From contig NZ_CP139300.1 in assembly GCF_034093315.1 (NCBI RefSeq), forward strand, positions 620,001 through 684,000: 64,000 nucleotides of DNA, given 5' to 3'. The stretch is from Prochlorococcus sp. MIT 1314 (GTDB taxonomy: Bacteria; Cyanobacteriota; Cyanobacteriia; PCC-6307; Cyanobiaceae). Below, in pieces: positions 36,765 to 45,175 of this stretch (positions are counted from its first letter, which is position 1; each line of letters begins with the position of its first letter). A model generated the notes under the pieces. The model worked only from the letters and a program-made list of their open reading frames with translations, searched no databases and was not told the origin of the DNA. Position numbers and translations under genes: made by a program.

Positions 36765-37838
36765 TCAGAAAATATCTAAATCAGCCATATTTATTTTCCA
36801 TTTATTTATATCAAATACTTCAGAAGAAGATTCAGCCTTTGTAATTATAAATAACTCTAATGGAGTTGGTAACAAAAATTTGGGTATTCTGGGAAATAAA
36901 AAATTTGATAAGGGACTTTTTTTTTGTATTGTTCTTAAAAAAAGAAGTAAATCGCACTTTAACTTAATAGTTGAACATATTAAACGTAATAAAATTGTTA
37001 ATTCTATTAAAAAATTCTTTTTAATAAGAACAATTTCCATTATGACTAATACTTCAAAACCATATTTCTCTGTTTTTCTATAAGCAAAATAACCTATTAG
37101 TTTATTATCTAGGAATATGTACTCTATGAAATAGTTTATTGAACTATTTGAATTATATCTCCATTTAATCCATTCTTTACTTCTTTCTCCCTGAATAAGA
37201 TTATCTTGATAATAAGTTTTTATCATTTTTTCGTATTCATCATTTTCAACATCTTTCTTAGAAAATTTTATTTTTGAAATGTGTTGGATTTTTTTATTTA
37301 AAAATGAGATGAAATTATAAGAAAAAGTACTGAGAAAATCTAGATTTATAAAATCTAATTTTTTATCTATTATTGAACTAATTATTGGAATTAATCTTAG
37401 CTCAAGTGATCCAATAGGATTAAGATTTAATATCTTTTTATAAATATTTATAGAAATTTCATTTGGCATCATAATGCTTAAATTTGATTCAGGAATATCT
37501 TTTCTTATAAAAAATTGACTTGTTAGTTTTAAAAAATTCTCCAATTTCCTATTATTTTTATCTATAAGCAAATCGCAGAGATTTGCTCCCTTAATAATCT
37601 TTTTTTTAAAAAAAAAGTTTTTCTTTTGATAGCTAATTCTTGCAATCAATTTATCCTCGCAATATCCATTGATTCCAAAAGATAAACCTCTAGGGTTTTG
37701 CAAATATTTCCATTCCAAATGATTCTCTTGAGATATAGGATTTTTTTTGGGATATTCCGTCTGACTTAATAAAATATATTTTTTTATTATTTGGGTATTT
37801 ATTAATTCTTTAAAAACAATAAATTCTGCTTCTCTCAT
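36765..37838 (-). CDS. GNAT-like acyltransferase, two-domain
   Basis: A 357-residue protein. HLEWKYLQNPRG (about residues 39-50) and SKEWIKWRYNSNSSINYF (about 220-237) are the paired W(K/R)Y-NP elements typical of duplicated GNAT/FemAB-like proteins in polysaccharide loci, each followed by strands such as KLIARISYQ and KLIGYFAYR. The acyl donor pocket cannot be read directly. It is 6 bases downstream of the phosphopantetheinyl transferase on the same strand, so it is a good candidate for the transferase that puts the ACP-borne acyl group on a sugar amine. That role is inference. Confidence 0.6.
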   Translation of the reverse strand: MREAEFIVFKELINTQIIKKYILLSQTEYPKKNPISQENHLEWKYLQNPRGLSFGINGYCEDKLIARISYQKKNFFFKKKIIKGANLCDLLIDKNNRKLENFLKLTSQFFIRKDIPESNLSIMMPNEISINIYKKILNLNPIGSLELRLIPIISSIIDKKLDFINLDFLSTFSYNFISFLNKKIQHISKIKFSKKDVENDEYEKMIKTYYQDNLIQGERSKEWIKWRYNSNSSINYFIEYIFLDNKLIGYFAYRKTEKYGFEVLVIMEIVLIKKNFLIELTILLRLICSTIKLKCDLLLFLRTIQKKSPLSNFLFPRIPKFLLPTPLELFIITKAESSSEVFDINKWKINMADLDIF

Positions 37839-37844
37839 ATTATT

Positions 37845-38483
37845 CTAATATTTACAAATAATAGGTTTTTTTATTCCTAAATTATTATTACATGCTAAAG
37901 AAATATACCAATGCTCATAATTAATAAAAAACGATTTTAGATTAACTCCCTCATACTTATTCTCTAATATATTAGTTCCTAATATAAAATTCCATTTTGA
38001 AAGATCATTGAAAATACTTCCTTTTTGCCACTTGATTGCAGCTTCTTTTCTTACCCAAAGTTTTAAAACCTCTGAATTAATTTCATTATCATTTAAATCC
38101 TTAAGTGTTTTTTTTTCGTTACTCGAAAAAAATCCATTTAGTATTTTTTTAGATTCGAATCGCCTATCTGATCTTTCTATATCTACGCCAATATTCTGCA
38201 TTGACCAACCTATTAGTAAGACATCTTTACAATGACTAAAACTTACATAACCCATCTCAGAAGGTAATTCAGGAGGTAATCCAGGAGGTGATTTTAATGG
38301 TATTTCTAGAGCGGGTATTTCTAAAATATGAGATAAAGCTTCGCGAACATATCCTCTTGAATGTTCATATTGTTTAGCTCTATTTTTAGAAAGTTTTTTT
38401 ATCCATTTTTTTTCCTGTAAAGCTATAGGTTTTAGACAACAATGATTTGGTACAAGGAAAAGTGCAATAATATTTTTTTTCAT
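37845..38483 (-). CDS. 4'-phosphopantetheinyl transferase, Sfp/HetI type
   Basis: Transfers the phosphopantetheine arm of CoA to a serine of a carrier protein. The 212-residue protein has the Sfp motifs: FSHCKDVLLIGW (about 82-93), GVDIER (99-104) with the Mg-binding Asp, and WVRKEAAIKW (143-152). A proline-rich loop at about 56-75 is built of short repeats. The gene is 6 bases upstream of the GNAT-like gene and 104 bases after the SDR, in the same orientation as an island ACP. It may serve that ACP; but its sequence also resembles general picocyanobacterial PPTases, so it could be the cell's main enzyme. Confidence 0.88.
   Translation of the reverse strand: MKKNIIALFLVPNHCCLKPIALQEKKWIKKLSKNRAKQYEHSRGYVREALSHILEIPALEIPLKSPPGLPPELPSEMGYVSFSHCKDVLLIGWSMQNIGVDIERSDRRFESKKILNGFFSSNEKKTLKDLNDNEINSEVLKLWVRKEAAIKWQKGSIFNDLSKWNFILGTNILENKYEGVNLKSFFINYEHWYISLACNNNLGIKKPIICKY
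38260..38323. repeat. Short tandem repeats inside the PPTase gene
   Basis: Three near-identical 12-base units (38260-38271, 38272-38283, 38284-38295) encode the tetrapeptides LPSE, LPPE and SPPG on the minus strand, and GGTATTTCTA occurs twice 15 bases apart (38299-38308, 38314-38323), encoding LEIPA-LEIPL. All units keep the frame, so the loop before the SFSHC motif could expand or shrink without breaking the gene. Confidence 0.8.
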
Positions 38484-38587
38484 TTATTAAATCTATATTA
38501 ATTTGAAAATTTCTTTGGTGAGTTAATCATCAATCCTGATATAAAAAAATTTTTATGATTATAAAATGTCATTTTATAAGATAATTA

Positions 38588-39265
38588 TTATTTTCCTCCA
38601 TTTAATTTAAGTATTTCACCATTATAAAAATCTGATTTTTGTATAAATTTTATAGCATGAATTATGTCATCTGTTACTCCTAGTCTTCTTGAAGATGTAT
38701 TAGAGATAATATTTTTTATTTTTTCTTTATTGAAATTTTCTATTAGTCCTTTTTCAAAGTAACCTAATTCAATTATATTTGAAGTAATTCCAAACCTACC
38801 ATATTCTTTAGAAAGGGTTTTACTATAACCTATAAGAGCTGACTTGCTTGCAGCATAAATCCCAGCTCCTTTAGCTCCTTCATTTCCCACAATAGAAGAA
38901 AAGTGTATTATCCTACCCCATTTTTGATTCAGCATGATTGGGAGAAGTCCTTGTAATAAATATAGGTTTGAAATCAAATTCAATTCGAATGTCTCTCTTA
39001 CTTTTTCTATAGGATAGTTGGCTAGTAAACCATCAAAACTTTGTACAGCAAGATTTAAAACTGTTATTTCATCGAAAGTTTTTCCATATTTACTAATTAA
39101 TTGATCTATCTCATTATGATTAAGAAGATTAACATTTACGCAAATACCTCTAGCATTATTTTCTATTTTCTTTCTATTACTAATAGCTATTACATCATTT
39201 TTTATTGAGAGTTTCTTGAAAAGTTCGAACCCAATTCCACCTGAAGCACCTGTTATAAGAAGCAT
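38588..39265 (-). CDS. SDR family 3-oxoacyl-ACP reductase-like
   Basis: A 225-residue classical short-chain reductase, FabG-like. TGASGGIG (5-12) binds the cofactor, NLAVQ replaces the usual NNAG, FSSIVGNEG carries the catalytic Ser, and Tyr137/Lys141 (YAASK) complete the triad. It is 4 bases downstream of the KAS III gene and follows the ACP, so reduction of a beta-ketoacyl-ACP is the simplest role. A sugar ketoreductase role, such as the second half of a DprE1/DprE2-type epimerase, is the alternative, given the UbiA module nearby; no DprE1 partner is in the window. Confidence 0.8.
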   Translation of the reverse strand: MLLITGASGGIGFELFKKLSIKNDVIAISNRKKIENNARGICVNVNLLNHNEIDQLISKYGKTFDEITVLNLAVQSFDGLLANYPIEKVRETFELNLISNLYLLQGLLPIMLNQKWGRIIHFSSIVGNEGAKGAGIYAASKSALIGYSKTLSKEYGRFGITSNIIELGYFEKGLIENFNKEKIKNIISNTSSRRLGVTDDIIHAIKFIQKSDFYNGEILKLNGGK

Positions 39266-39269
39266 ATAA

Positions 39270-40244
39270 TTACCACCTAATAATTGTTGATCCTAATGAA
39301 TATCCAACTCCAAAACCTATAATTAAAACCTTGTTACCCGGTATTAATTTTTTTTCTAAAAAGGCATCCTTCAATGCAATAGGAATTGAACAAGAAACGG
39401 TATTACCTTTTTTATCTAAATTAGAATATGTTTTATGTTTTTCTATCCCAATTTTTTCACACAATAAATCTAATACCAATTTACTTGCTTGATGAAATAC
39501 AAAAAGATCAATATCTTTTAGGTTTAAACCATTATTGTTTAAAGTTTTTTCTAAAAGTATAGGTACTTGACTAAGCGTAAATAACAAAATTGCAGGGCCA
39601 TTCATAAAAAGTTCTTGTTTATTACGCTCCAAATTATCTCTTGCACCGCTTCCTTCAACAATTAATTCTTTAGCTCCTTTTCCATCACATCCAAATGTAA
39701 AATTACCTATAGAAGATGAACTATTATTTTTTTCTAAAAGACAAGCTGATGATGCATCGCTAAAAATCATTTTATTTGTTCGGTCATTTTTATTGATGAA
39801 CTTAGAATAAGTTTCTGCACAGAGGATTAGACAATTATTAATAGCTTTAGATTGCAATAATGAAGAGGCAACTGCGAGTGAATTTACAAATCCGGAACAA
39901 CCTAGGTTTATATCTAAAGCAAGGATATCATTACTCATGCAAAGCTTCTCCTGCAAAATACAAGAAGAAGGGGGTAAAGCATAATCTGGAGTTTGAGAAA
40001 TAAATAATAATGCATCTATTTCTTGAGGCTTTAAATCGAATTCTTTAAATAAATTCTTACATGCCATAAATCCTAAATCCAGGCTCGTCTCATCTTTATT
40101 AGCAATATATCTTTGGAAAATACCAGTTTTTTCTTGAACTTTCTCAATATCCCAATCAGGATGTAAAGATCTTAGTTGATCATTAGTTTGAACATTTTTG
40201 GGTAAGTAATAACTTATTTTCCGTATACTTAAGCCTTTGCTCAT
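39270..40244 (-). CDS. 3-oxoacyl-ACP synthase III-like (KAS III)
   Basis: A 324-residue thiolase-fold condensing enzyme, close in length to FabH. The Cys-His-Asn triad is intact: Cys116 in NLGCSGFVNSLA, His251 in FVFHQASKLV, and Asn281 in KKGNTVSCSIPIAL; the C-terminal LIIGFGVGYSLG loop is also present. FabH-type enzymes join an acyl-CoA to malonyl-ACP. Being in a polysaccharide island beside its own ACP and reductase, it is probably not the housekeeping FabH. It begins 6 bases after the ACP gene stop and ends 4 bases before the SDR start. Confidence 0.9.
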   Translation of the reverse strand: MSKGLSIRKISYYLPKNVQTNDQLRSLHPDWDIEKVQEKTGIFQRYIANKDETSLDLGFMACKNLFKEFDLKPQEIDALLFISQTPDYALPPSSCILQEKLCMSNDILALDINLGCSGFVNSLAVASSLLQSKAINNCLILCAETYSKFINKNDRTNKMIFSDASSACLLEKNNSSSSIGNFTFGCDGKGAKELIVEGSGARDNLERNKQELFMNGPAILLFTLSQVPILLEKTLNNNGLNLKDIDLFVFHQASKLVLDLLCEKIGIEKHKTYSNLDKKGNTVSCSIPIALKDAFLEKKLIPGNKVLIIGFGVGYSLGSTIIRW

Positions 40245-40250
40245 AGAATT

Positions 40251-40493
40251 TTAATCTTTAAATAAATTATTTGATTTTAATACTTCTTTAATGGAGGATA
40301 TGCTGGTAGCTTTAGATAATTCCTTTATATTGGAACATTTTCCATCTAATACTTGATCTAATTTCACAAGGATAGATAAATGCCCAAGAGAATCCCATAA
40401 AGAATACCAATCTTCATCTCCACTAATTATGGTACCTTTTTTTAATTCTAAAGCTTTTTCAATTATTTCTATAAGTTCTTTTTCTTCTAACAT
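40251..40493 (-). CDS. Acyl carrier protein
   Basis: An 80-residue acidic helical protein with the phosphopantetheine attachment motif DSLGHLSIL, Ser35 being the modified residue. The four-helix pattern, with LEEKELIEIIEKALEL as helix 1 and ISSIKEVLKSN as helix 4, fits a carrier protein. It is divergent from housekeeping AcpP, which has the motif GADSLDTVE. It lies 4 bases after the methyltransferase and 6 bases before KAS III, so it is the natural carrier for that enzyme. Confidence 0.88.
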   Translation of the reverse strand: MLEEKELIEIIEKALELKKGTIISGDEDWYSLWDSLGHLSILVKLDQVLDGKCSNIKELSKATSISSIKEVLKSNNLFKD

Positions 40494-40497
40494 GAAA

Positions 40498-41217
40498 TTA
40501 CTTAGCAGAGTATATATCAGTCCAACATATCAATTGACCAAACTTTTGACAATAGTCAATGTAACCCTCTTTTTTGAGTTTTTCTAAATTTTCAAAGTTT
40601 CTACTTAAATCCTCTGGAAGAAACCACTCATTGTGTGAAATTTTTTTGATATCTTTGAAATTATTTTCTGCTATTTCAATAATTTTCTTTGTATTTGATA
40701 GAGATATTACTGGAAAGAATATTTTTCCATTTTTATTTAAAAATTTTCTTGATCGATTTAGTACTTTTTCGATATTTGATGTCCCATCAATACCTGCATC
40801 GCAAGGAACATTTTCAAACCAGTCGGAAAGTTTAGCAACTTCCTCAGAAATTCCAGAAATATCGTCAACTATGACGTCAAATTTATATCCATTCCAATTA
40901 GAAAAGATATTTGATTTGATTGCTTCACCTTCACAATTGTTTAATTTAATATTTAATTTTGCAACCTTTACCGCATCATTAGAAATATCAGAACAATAAA
41001 TTTTATTGGCTTTATTCAGTTTTGATAAAGATATGCCTACAATTCCATTGCCACAGCCTAAATCCAACAATTTATCAACTTTACTTATACTAGAAGCAAC
41101 CGCTGATATTAGAAAATCTGAAGTTGCTGTAGGAGCAAAAACATTATCATTTGTATTTAATAAGATTTTTATGTTTTCATTACATTTAGGTATATATTCG
41201 ATTTCTTTATAAGGCAT
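40498..41217 (-). CDS. Class I SAM methyltransferase, HemK/RsmC-like fold
   Basis: A 239-residue methyltransferase: motif I KLLDLGCGNGIVGISL, IYCSDISNDAVKVAKLN as the second strand-loop, and FDVIVDDISGISEE in the place of the NPPY motif of HemK-type N-methyltransferases. The lack of NPPY argues against glutamine or adenine N-methylation and for a small-molecule, acyl or sugar substrate. Its stop lies 4 bases before the ACP start on the same strand, tying it to the acyl module. FAPTATSDFLISAV near residue 27 is the usual N-terminal element of MTS-type enzymes. Confidence 0.75.
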   Translation of the reverse strand: MPYKEIEYIPKCNENIKILLNTNDNVFAPTATSDFLISAVASSISKVDKLLDLGCGNGIVGISLSKLNKANKIYCSDISNDAVKVAKLNIKLNNCEGEAIKSNIFSNWNGYKFDVIVDDISGISEEVAKLSDWFENVPCDAGIDGTSNIEKVLNRSRKFLNKNGKIFFPVISLSNTKKIIEIAENNFKDIKKISHNEWFLPEDLSRNFENLEKLKKEGYIDYCQKFGQLICWTDIYSAK

Positions 41218-41291
41218 TTAATTATTAGATTGAAGAATATAATTTTATAAGGTAAACATTAATTCAAATCAAACAAATTAGAAATTTTAAC

Positions 41292-42020
41292 TTAATATTG
41301 AATATATTCTAACCAAGAAGATTTTTTAAGACCTCGATAAGTTTGATATAAAGGCCTTTTGGGAATCATTCTTAAAATATATTCAAGGGATAAATTATCT
41401 GCAACAATCATAAAATTAAGGTCTCTTAGAATATAAGCAATAAATAAAGAAGGCAATAGAAGTAACCATGAAAAATATTGACTTTTGTAAGCAACTAAAA
41501 TCGTTTTAATAAATCTTGAAAAACCTTTTAATGTAAAACTAAAGAAATATCTATGATCAATAAATAAACCTTTAGGAATGCCACATCTAAATAAATTAGG
41601 AAAAATACTCATGCTTCTGTAAGTGGAATAAAGAAGTATTTTTGAATTAAAATTTTTAGTTTCTTTACATTTTAATAAAGCAGCCGTTACTGTATCGTGA
41701 TCTTGATGACCGCCTTCTATAAGAGGTGAAAGAATTAAATCATAATCAAACAAGATTGTTAAAAAATATTTCTTTAAGCTCACAAAATCAATATGATATA
41801 AGGAATCAATAAATTTAATATCTTTTGGTAAAGTAATAAAATTTAGCTTATTGATCTTTGATGAAATCGAAGTCTCTTTTTGCCTTAATTTATCAGATCC
41901 TATTAATAATAGATCTATTTCTTTGAAACAATTTTCGAGTGAATAAATTAATCCAAAAGTAAATAATTCATCATCAGCATGTGGACAAATAATTAAGGTT
42001 CTTTCAAAAGATTTTTTCAC
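41292..42020 (-). CDS. PIG-L family de-N-acetylase
   Basis: A 242-residue zinc-dependent amidase of the LmbE/PIG-L family: CPHADDELF (HADDE at 14-18, variant of AHPDDE) and GGHQDHD (HQDH at 105-108) provide the zinc ligands and catalytic Asp. Members remove acetyl from GlcNAc-containing glycolipids or sugar nucleotides. The C-terminal part (about 175-200) has a hydrophobic stretch. Start is GTG 42020. It is the first gene of the minus-strand block 42.0-34.2 kb; a free amine produced here would be a natural acceptor for the acyl module. Confidence 0.82.
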   Translation of the reverse strand: MKKSFERTLIICPHADDELFTFGLIYSLENCFKEIDLLLIGSDKLRQKETSISSKINKLNFITLPKDIKFIDSLYHIDFVSLKKYFLTILFDYDLILSPLIEGGHQDHDTVTAALLKCKETKNFNSKILLYSTYRSMSIFPNLFRCGIPKGLFIDHRYFFSFTLKGFSRFIKTILVAYKSQYFSWLLLLPSLFIAYILRDLNFMIVADNLSLEYILRMIPKRPLYQTYRGLKKSSWLEYIQY

Positions 42021-42242
42021 TAAAAATATTTCATTTATTTTATAATAAATTATTATATCTAAAAAAAAATATTCAACTTATAGTAATTTTTTAAATTTCT
42101 AAGAATCTCAATCTGCAAATATAGAAATATTTAAATAATAAATTAATTTATAAATTTTTTCTTTATTATTTAGAAAATATTCTCCAAAAAATATGTATTA
42201 TGCTACCAGCAAAGTAAAATAGAAAAAGTATTAAAGCTTTAA

Positions 42243-42827
42243 GTGGAGACTATTAATTTAAAGACTAACAAAAGTAATTTTTTAAGCGGAGTTTTATTAA
42301 TACGTCCAGATATTTATTCTGATAAAAGAGGTTTCTTTTATGAAAGTTGGAATTCAGTCTCTTTTAATAAAAAAGTTAAAATTACAAATTTTTGCCAAGA
42401 TAATCATTCACAATCAAAAAGAGGGGTTTTAAGAGGTATTCATTATCAACTCAATCCTTACGCACAAGGAAAGCTAATTAGATGCACAAATGGAGAGATA
42501 TTTGATGTAGCTGTTGACTTAAGAAAAGATTCTATGACATATAAGGAATGGGTAGGCATTGAATTAAGTGCAAAAAATAAATATTTATTATGGATTCCAG
42601 AAGGTTTTGGACATGGTTTTTTAACTCTTAGTAATTCCGCTGATGTACAGTATAAAGTAAATAATAAATGGGACAAAGATAGCGAAAAGTCTATTATATG
42701 GAATGATTCTGAATTAAATATTGATTGGCCAATAAATAAATTAGACAAAGATCAACTAATAATTTCTGAAAAAGACTCTAATGGTTTAACCATTAACCAA
42801 GCAGAAAAACTAAACTTTATTTTTTAA
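42243..42827 (+). CDS. rfbC: dTDP-4-dehydrorhamnose 3,5-epimerase
   Basis: Third step of dTDP-L-rhamnose synthesis, inverting C3 and C5 of the 4-keto sugar. The 194-residue cupin protein has RGFFYESW, the catalytic-His region KRGVLRGIHYQLNPYAQGKLIRC, DVAVDLRKDS and PEGFGHGFLTLS. Start is GTG 42243, after a 222-base gap that separates it from the divergent PIG-L gene and must hold promoters for both directions. It overlaps rfbD by one base (TAATG). Confidence 0.95.
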   Translation: METINLKTNKSNFLSGVLLIRPDIYSDKRGFFYESWNSVSFNKKVKITNFCQDNHSQSKRGVLRGIHYQLNPYAQGKLIRCTNGEIFDVAVDLRKDSMTYKEWVGIELSAKNKYLLWIPEGFGHGFLTLSNSADVQYKVNNKWDKDSEKSIIWNDSELNIDWPINKLDKDQLIISEKDSNGLTINQAEKLNFIF

Positions 42828-43765
42828 TGAAAGTTTTAATCACTGGTTCAAAAGGACAACTTGGAAGGGCTTTAATTAAATTGAAACCCAAAAATATAAA
42901 AATATATGCAATGGAAAGAACTAATTTTGATATGTTAGATATTCCATCTTGCTTGAAAGTTATAAAGTCAATAAAACCTGATTGGATAATTAATTGTGGT
43001 GCTTATACAAATGTTGATTTAGCCGAGTCACAAGAAGAAGCTGCTATGAATGTTAATTTTCATGCCCCTAAAGCATTTGCACAAGAAATCAAAAAATTAG
43101 GTGGAAGATTTCTCCAAATTAGTACTGATTATGTTTTTAGTGGCCTAAATAGGAATAAACCTTACTCAACTTCTGAAAAAAGATCTCCATTAGGCATATA
43201 TGGTCTTTCAAAAGCAAACGCTGAAGAAGCAATTGAAAATATTTTCGAGGGGACTAATCAAGGAATAATATTAAGAACTAGTTGGCTAATGGGCCCATTT
43301 GGAAATAATTTTTTACTTACAATACTCAATCTCCATTTAAAAAAGAAAGAAATTAAAGTTGTCAATGATCAGATCGGTTCACCTACAAGTGTTTTCAGTC
43401 TTGCAGAAGTTTGTTGGAAAATTATAAAAATAAAAGATTATTCAATCATAAAAAATAAGACTAAAAACGGAATTTTGCATTGGCATGATGATGGAGAAGC
43501 AAGCTGGTATGAAGTTGCAAAAATAATTAGCAATGTGGGTCAAAAAATTGGGTTAATAAATAACAGAACAGAAATAATTCCTATCAAAACATCCGATTTT
43601 ACTTCTTCAGCTAAAAGGCCTTTTTATTCCGTTCTAGAATGTAATTCAACAAAAAGTTTACTAAATCATGAAAATATGAATTGGAAATATGAGCTAGAAA
43701 GAAATCTTGAACAAATTTATCTTAATAAAAGTAATAGATATTCCTTTAATCCTAAGCATAAATAA
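42827..43765 (+). CDS. rfbD: dTDP-4-dehydrorhamnose reductase
   Basis: Last step of dTDP-L-rhamnose synthesis, NADPH-dependent reduction at C4. 312 residues: LITGSKGQLGRALIKL is the Rossmann motif, DWIINCGAYTNVDLAESQEEAAMNVN is the RmlD signature, ISTDYVFSG and the catalytic YGLSKANAE follow, then RTSWLMGPFGNNFL. Overlaps rfbC by one base, so both are made together. A 279-base gap with a 15-base perfect palindrome follows before gmd. Confidence 0.95.
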   Translation: MKVLITGSKGQLGRALIKLKPKNIKIYAMERTNFDMLDIPSCLKVIKSIKPDWIINCGAYTNVDLAESQEEAAMNVNFHAPKAFAQEIKKLGGRFLQISTDYVFSGLNRNKPYSTSEKRSPLGIYGLSKANAEEAIENIFEGTNQGIILRTSWLMGPFGNNFLLTILNLHLKKKEIKVVNDQIGSPTSVFSLAEVCWKIIKIKDYSIIKNKTKNGILHWHDDGEASWYEVAKIISNVGQKIGLINNRTEIIPIKTSDFTSSAKRPFYSVLECNSTKSLLNHENMNWKYELERNLEQIYLNKSNRYSFNPKHK

Positions 43766-43831
43766 AATATTAAATATTGAAAAAAAATAATATTAATAAC
43801 TTTGGGCTCGATTCATAATTAGAAGCCTTTA

Positions 43832-43846
43832 TAAGAAGACTTCTTA
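43832..43846. promoter_or_regulatory. Perfect 15-base palindrome in the rfbD-gmd gap
   Basis: TAAGAAG-A-CTTCTTA, arms of seven bases around one central base. It is too tight to form an RNA hairpin and has the shape of a dimeric repressor site; chance is possible in an A+T-rich gap. No other copy was found by eye. Confidence 0.2.
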
Positions 43847-44044
43847 AAGATGGGAATTTTTATGGGCAAGTTTTAATATAGACTTAAAAAAAATTATCTC
43901 CTAATAGTAAATCACAAAAATACTTAATCTAATGATTTTTAATTAAAAAAATTGGAATATAGTTTTTATTTTCGTGAATAATCTAGAAATTTAATTTCAA
44001 AAATATTAAAATTAATTTAAACAAATATGGCAAAACTTTAATAA

Positions 44045-45160
44045 ATGTCAAATAATAAGAAAAAAGCTTTAATTACAGGAATAACAGGGCAAGACGGCAG
44101 TTATCTAGCTGAGTTACTTTTAGAAAAGGGTTATATTGTTCATGGAATAAAGAGGAGATCAAGCTCATTTAATACCTCAAGAATAGATAAGTTATACCAA
44201 GACCCTCATGAAAAGAATCAAAGCTTTTTTCTCCACTATGGAGATTTAATTGATAGCACTAACATTTTAAAAATCATAGATCAAGTCCAACCTGATGAGA
44301 TCTATAATTTAGGGGCGCAAAGTCATGTGGCTGTTAGTTTCGAAACCCCCGAATATACTGCTAATTGTGATGCACTGGGTATTTTAAGAATTCTTGAGGC
44401 AGTAAGGATACTAAACCTAACAAAAAAAACAAAAATTTATCAAGCAAGTACTAGTGAATTATATGGCCTAATACAAGAATCCCCACAAAAAGAAACCACA
44501 CCTTTTTATCCTAGAAGTCCCTATGCTGTTGCCAAACTTTATGCTTATTGGATAGTTATTAACTATAGAGAAGCCTATAATATTTTTGCTTGTAATGGAA
44601 TACTTTTTAACCATGAAAGTCCAAGAAGAGGAGAAACATTTGTTACGAGAAAAATTACTAGAGGTTTAACTAGAATTCATTATGGACTAGAAAATACTAT
44701 TTATATGGGGAACCTTAATTCAAAAAGAGATTGGGGGCATGCTAAAGACTATGTTTATATGCAATGGTTGATGCTACAACAAGAAATTCCTGAAGACTTT
44801 GTAATTTCTACCGGTAAGATGTATACAGTCAGGGAATTTATAGAATTTTGTGCTTTAGAATTAGGGTGGAACAAAACACAAGGTGCTGGAATTATATGGG
44901 AAGGCAATGGTATGGATGAAGTCGGGATAAGGGCTGATACAGGCAAAATTGTTGTGAGAGTTGATCCAAGATATTTCAGACCTACTGAGGTTGAGGAACT
45001 CTTAGGGGATTCATCCAAGGCAAAAAACAAACTTAACTGGGAACCCAAAATATCAATAAAAGAACTTATTTCCGAGATGATCACTGAAGATTCCAAAGAA
45101 TCACAAAAAGAATCAATACTCAAAAAAGAAGGCTTCTCTTTCTATTCCTCTAAAGAATAA
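44045..45160 (+). CDS. gmd: GDP-mannose 4,6-dehydratase
   Basis: First committed step of GDP-L-fucose synthesis (also of GDP-rhamnose and GDP-perosamine). The 371-residue protein has [19 protein letters not shown], the GMD-specific [31 protein letters not shown]-like residues, STSELYG, the catalytic [12 protein letters not shown] and [16 protein letters not shown]. Intact and normal length. It is followed by manC after 15 bases and fcl downstream, giving a complete GDP-fucose set. Confidence 0.97.
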   Translation: MSNNKKKALITGITGQDGSYLAELLLEKGYIVHGIKRRSSSFNTSRIDKLYQDPHEKNQSFFLHYGDLIDSTNILKIIDQVQPDEIYNLGAQSHVAVSFETPEYTANCDALGILRILEAVRILNLTKKTKIYQASTSELYGLIQESPQKETTPFYPRSPYAVAKLYAYWIVINYREAYNIFACNGILFNHESPRRGETFVTRKITRGLTRIHYGLENTIYMGNLNSKRDWGHAKDYVYMQWLMLQQEIPEDFVISTGKMYTVREFIEFCALELGWNKTQGAGIIWEGNGMDEVGIRADTGKIVVRVDPRYFRPTEVEELLGDSSKAKNKLNWEPKISIKELISEMITEDSKESQKESILKKEGFSFYSSKE

Positions 45161-45175
45161 AGAATTCTAAAGATT

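Noticed and set aside
36724-37083. 119-codon plus-strand open frame near gtrA
   Set aside because: It is antisense to the GNAT-like gene at 36765-37838, which has the recognisable W(K/R)Y-NP elements and proper operon spacing; the plus frame shows no motif.
38588-39265. SDR as a DprE2-type arabinose epimerase subunit
   Set aside because: It is tied to KAS III and ACP by 4-6-base gaps and looks FabG-like; no DprE1 partner is in the window. Kept only as an alternative.
40574-41212. Two plus-strand open frames antisense to the methyltransferase
   Set aside because: The minus-strand frame has DLGCGNG and tight spacing with the ACP gene; the plus frames are serine/phenylalanine-rich shadows.
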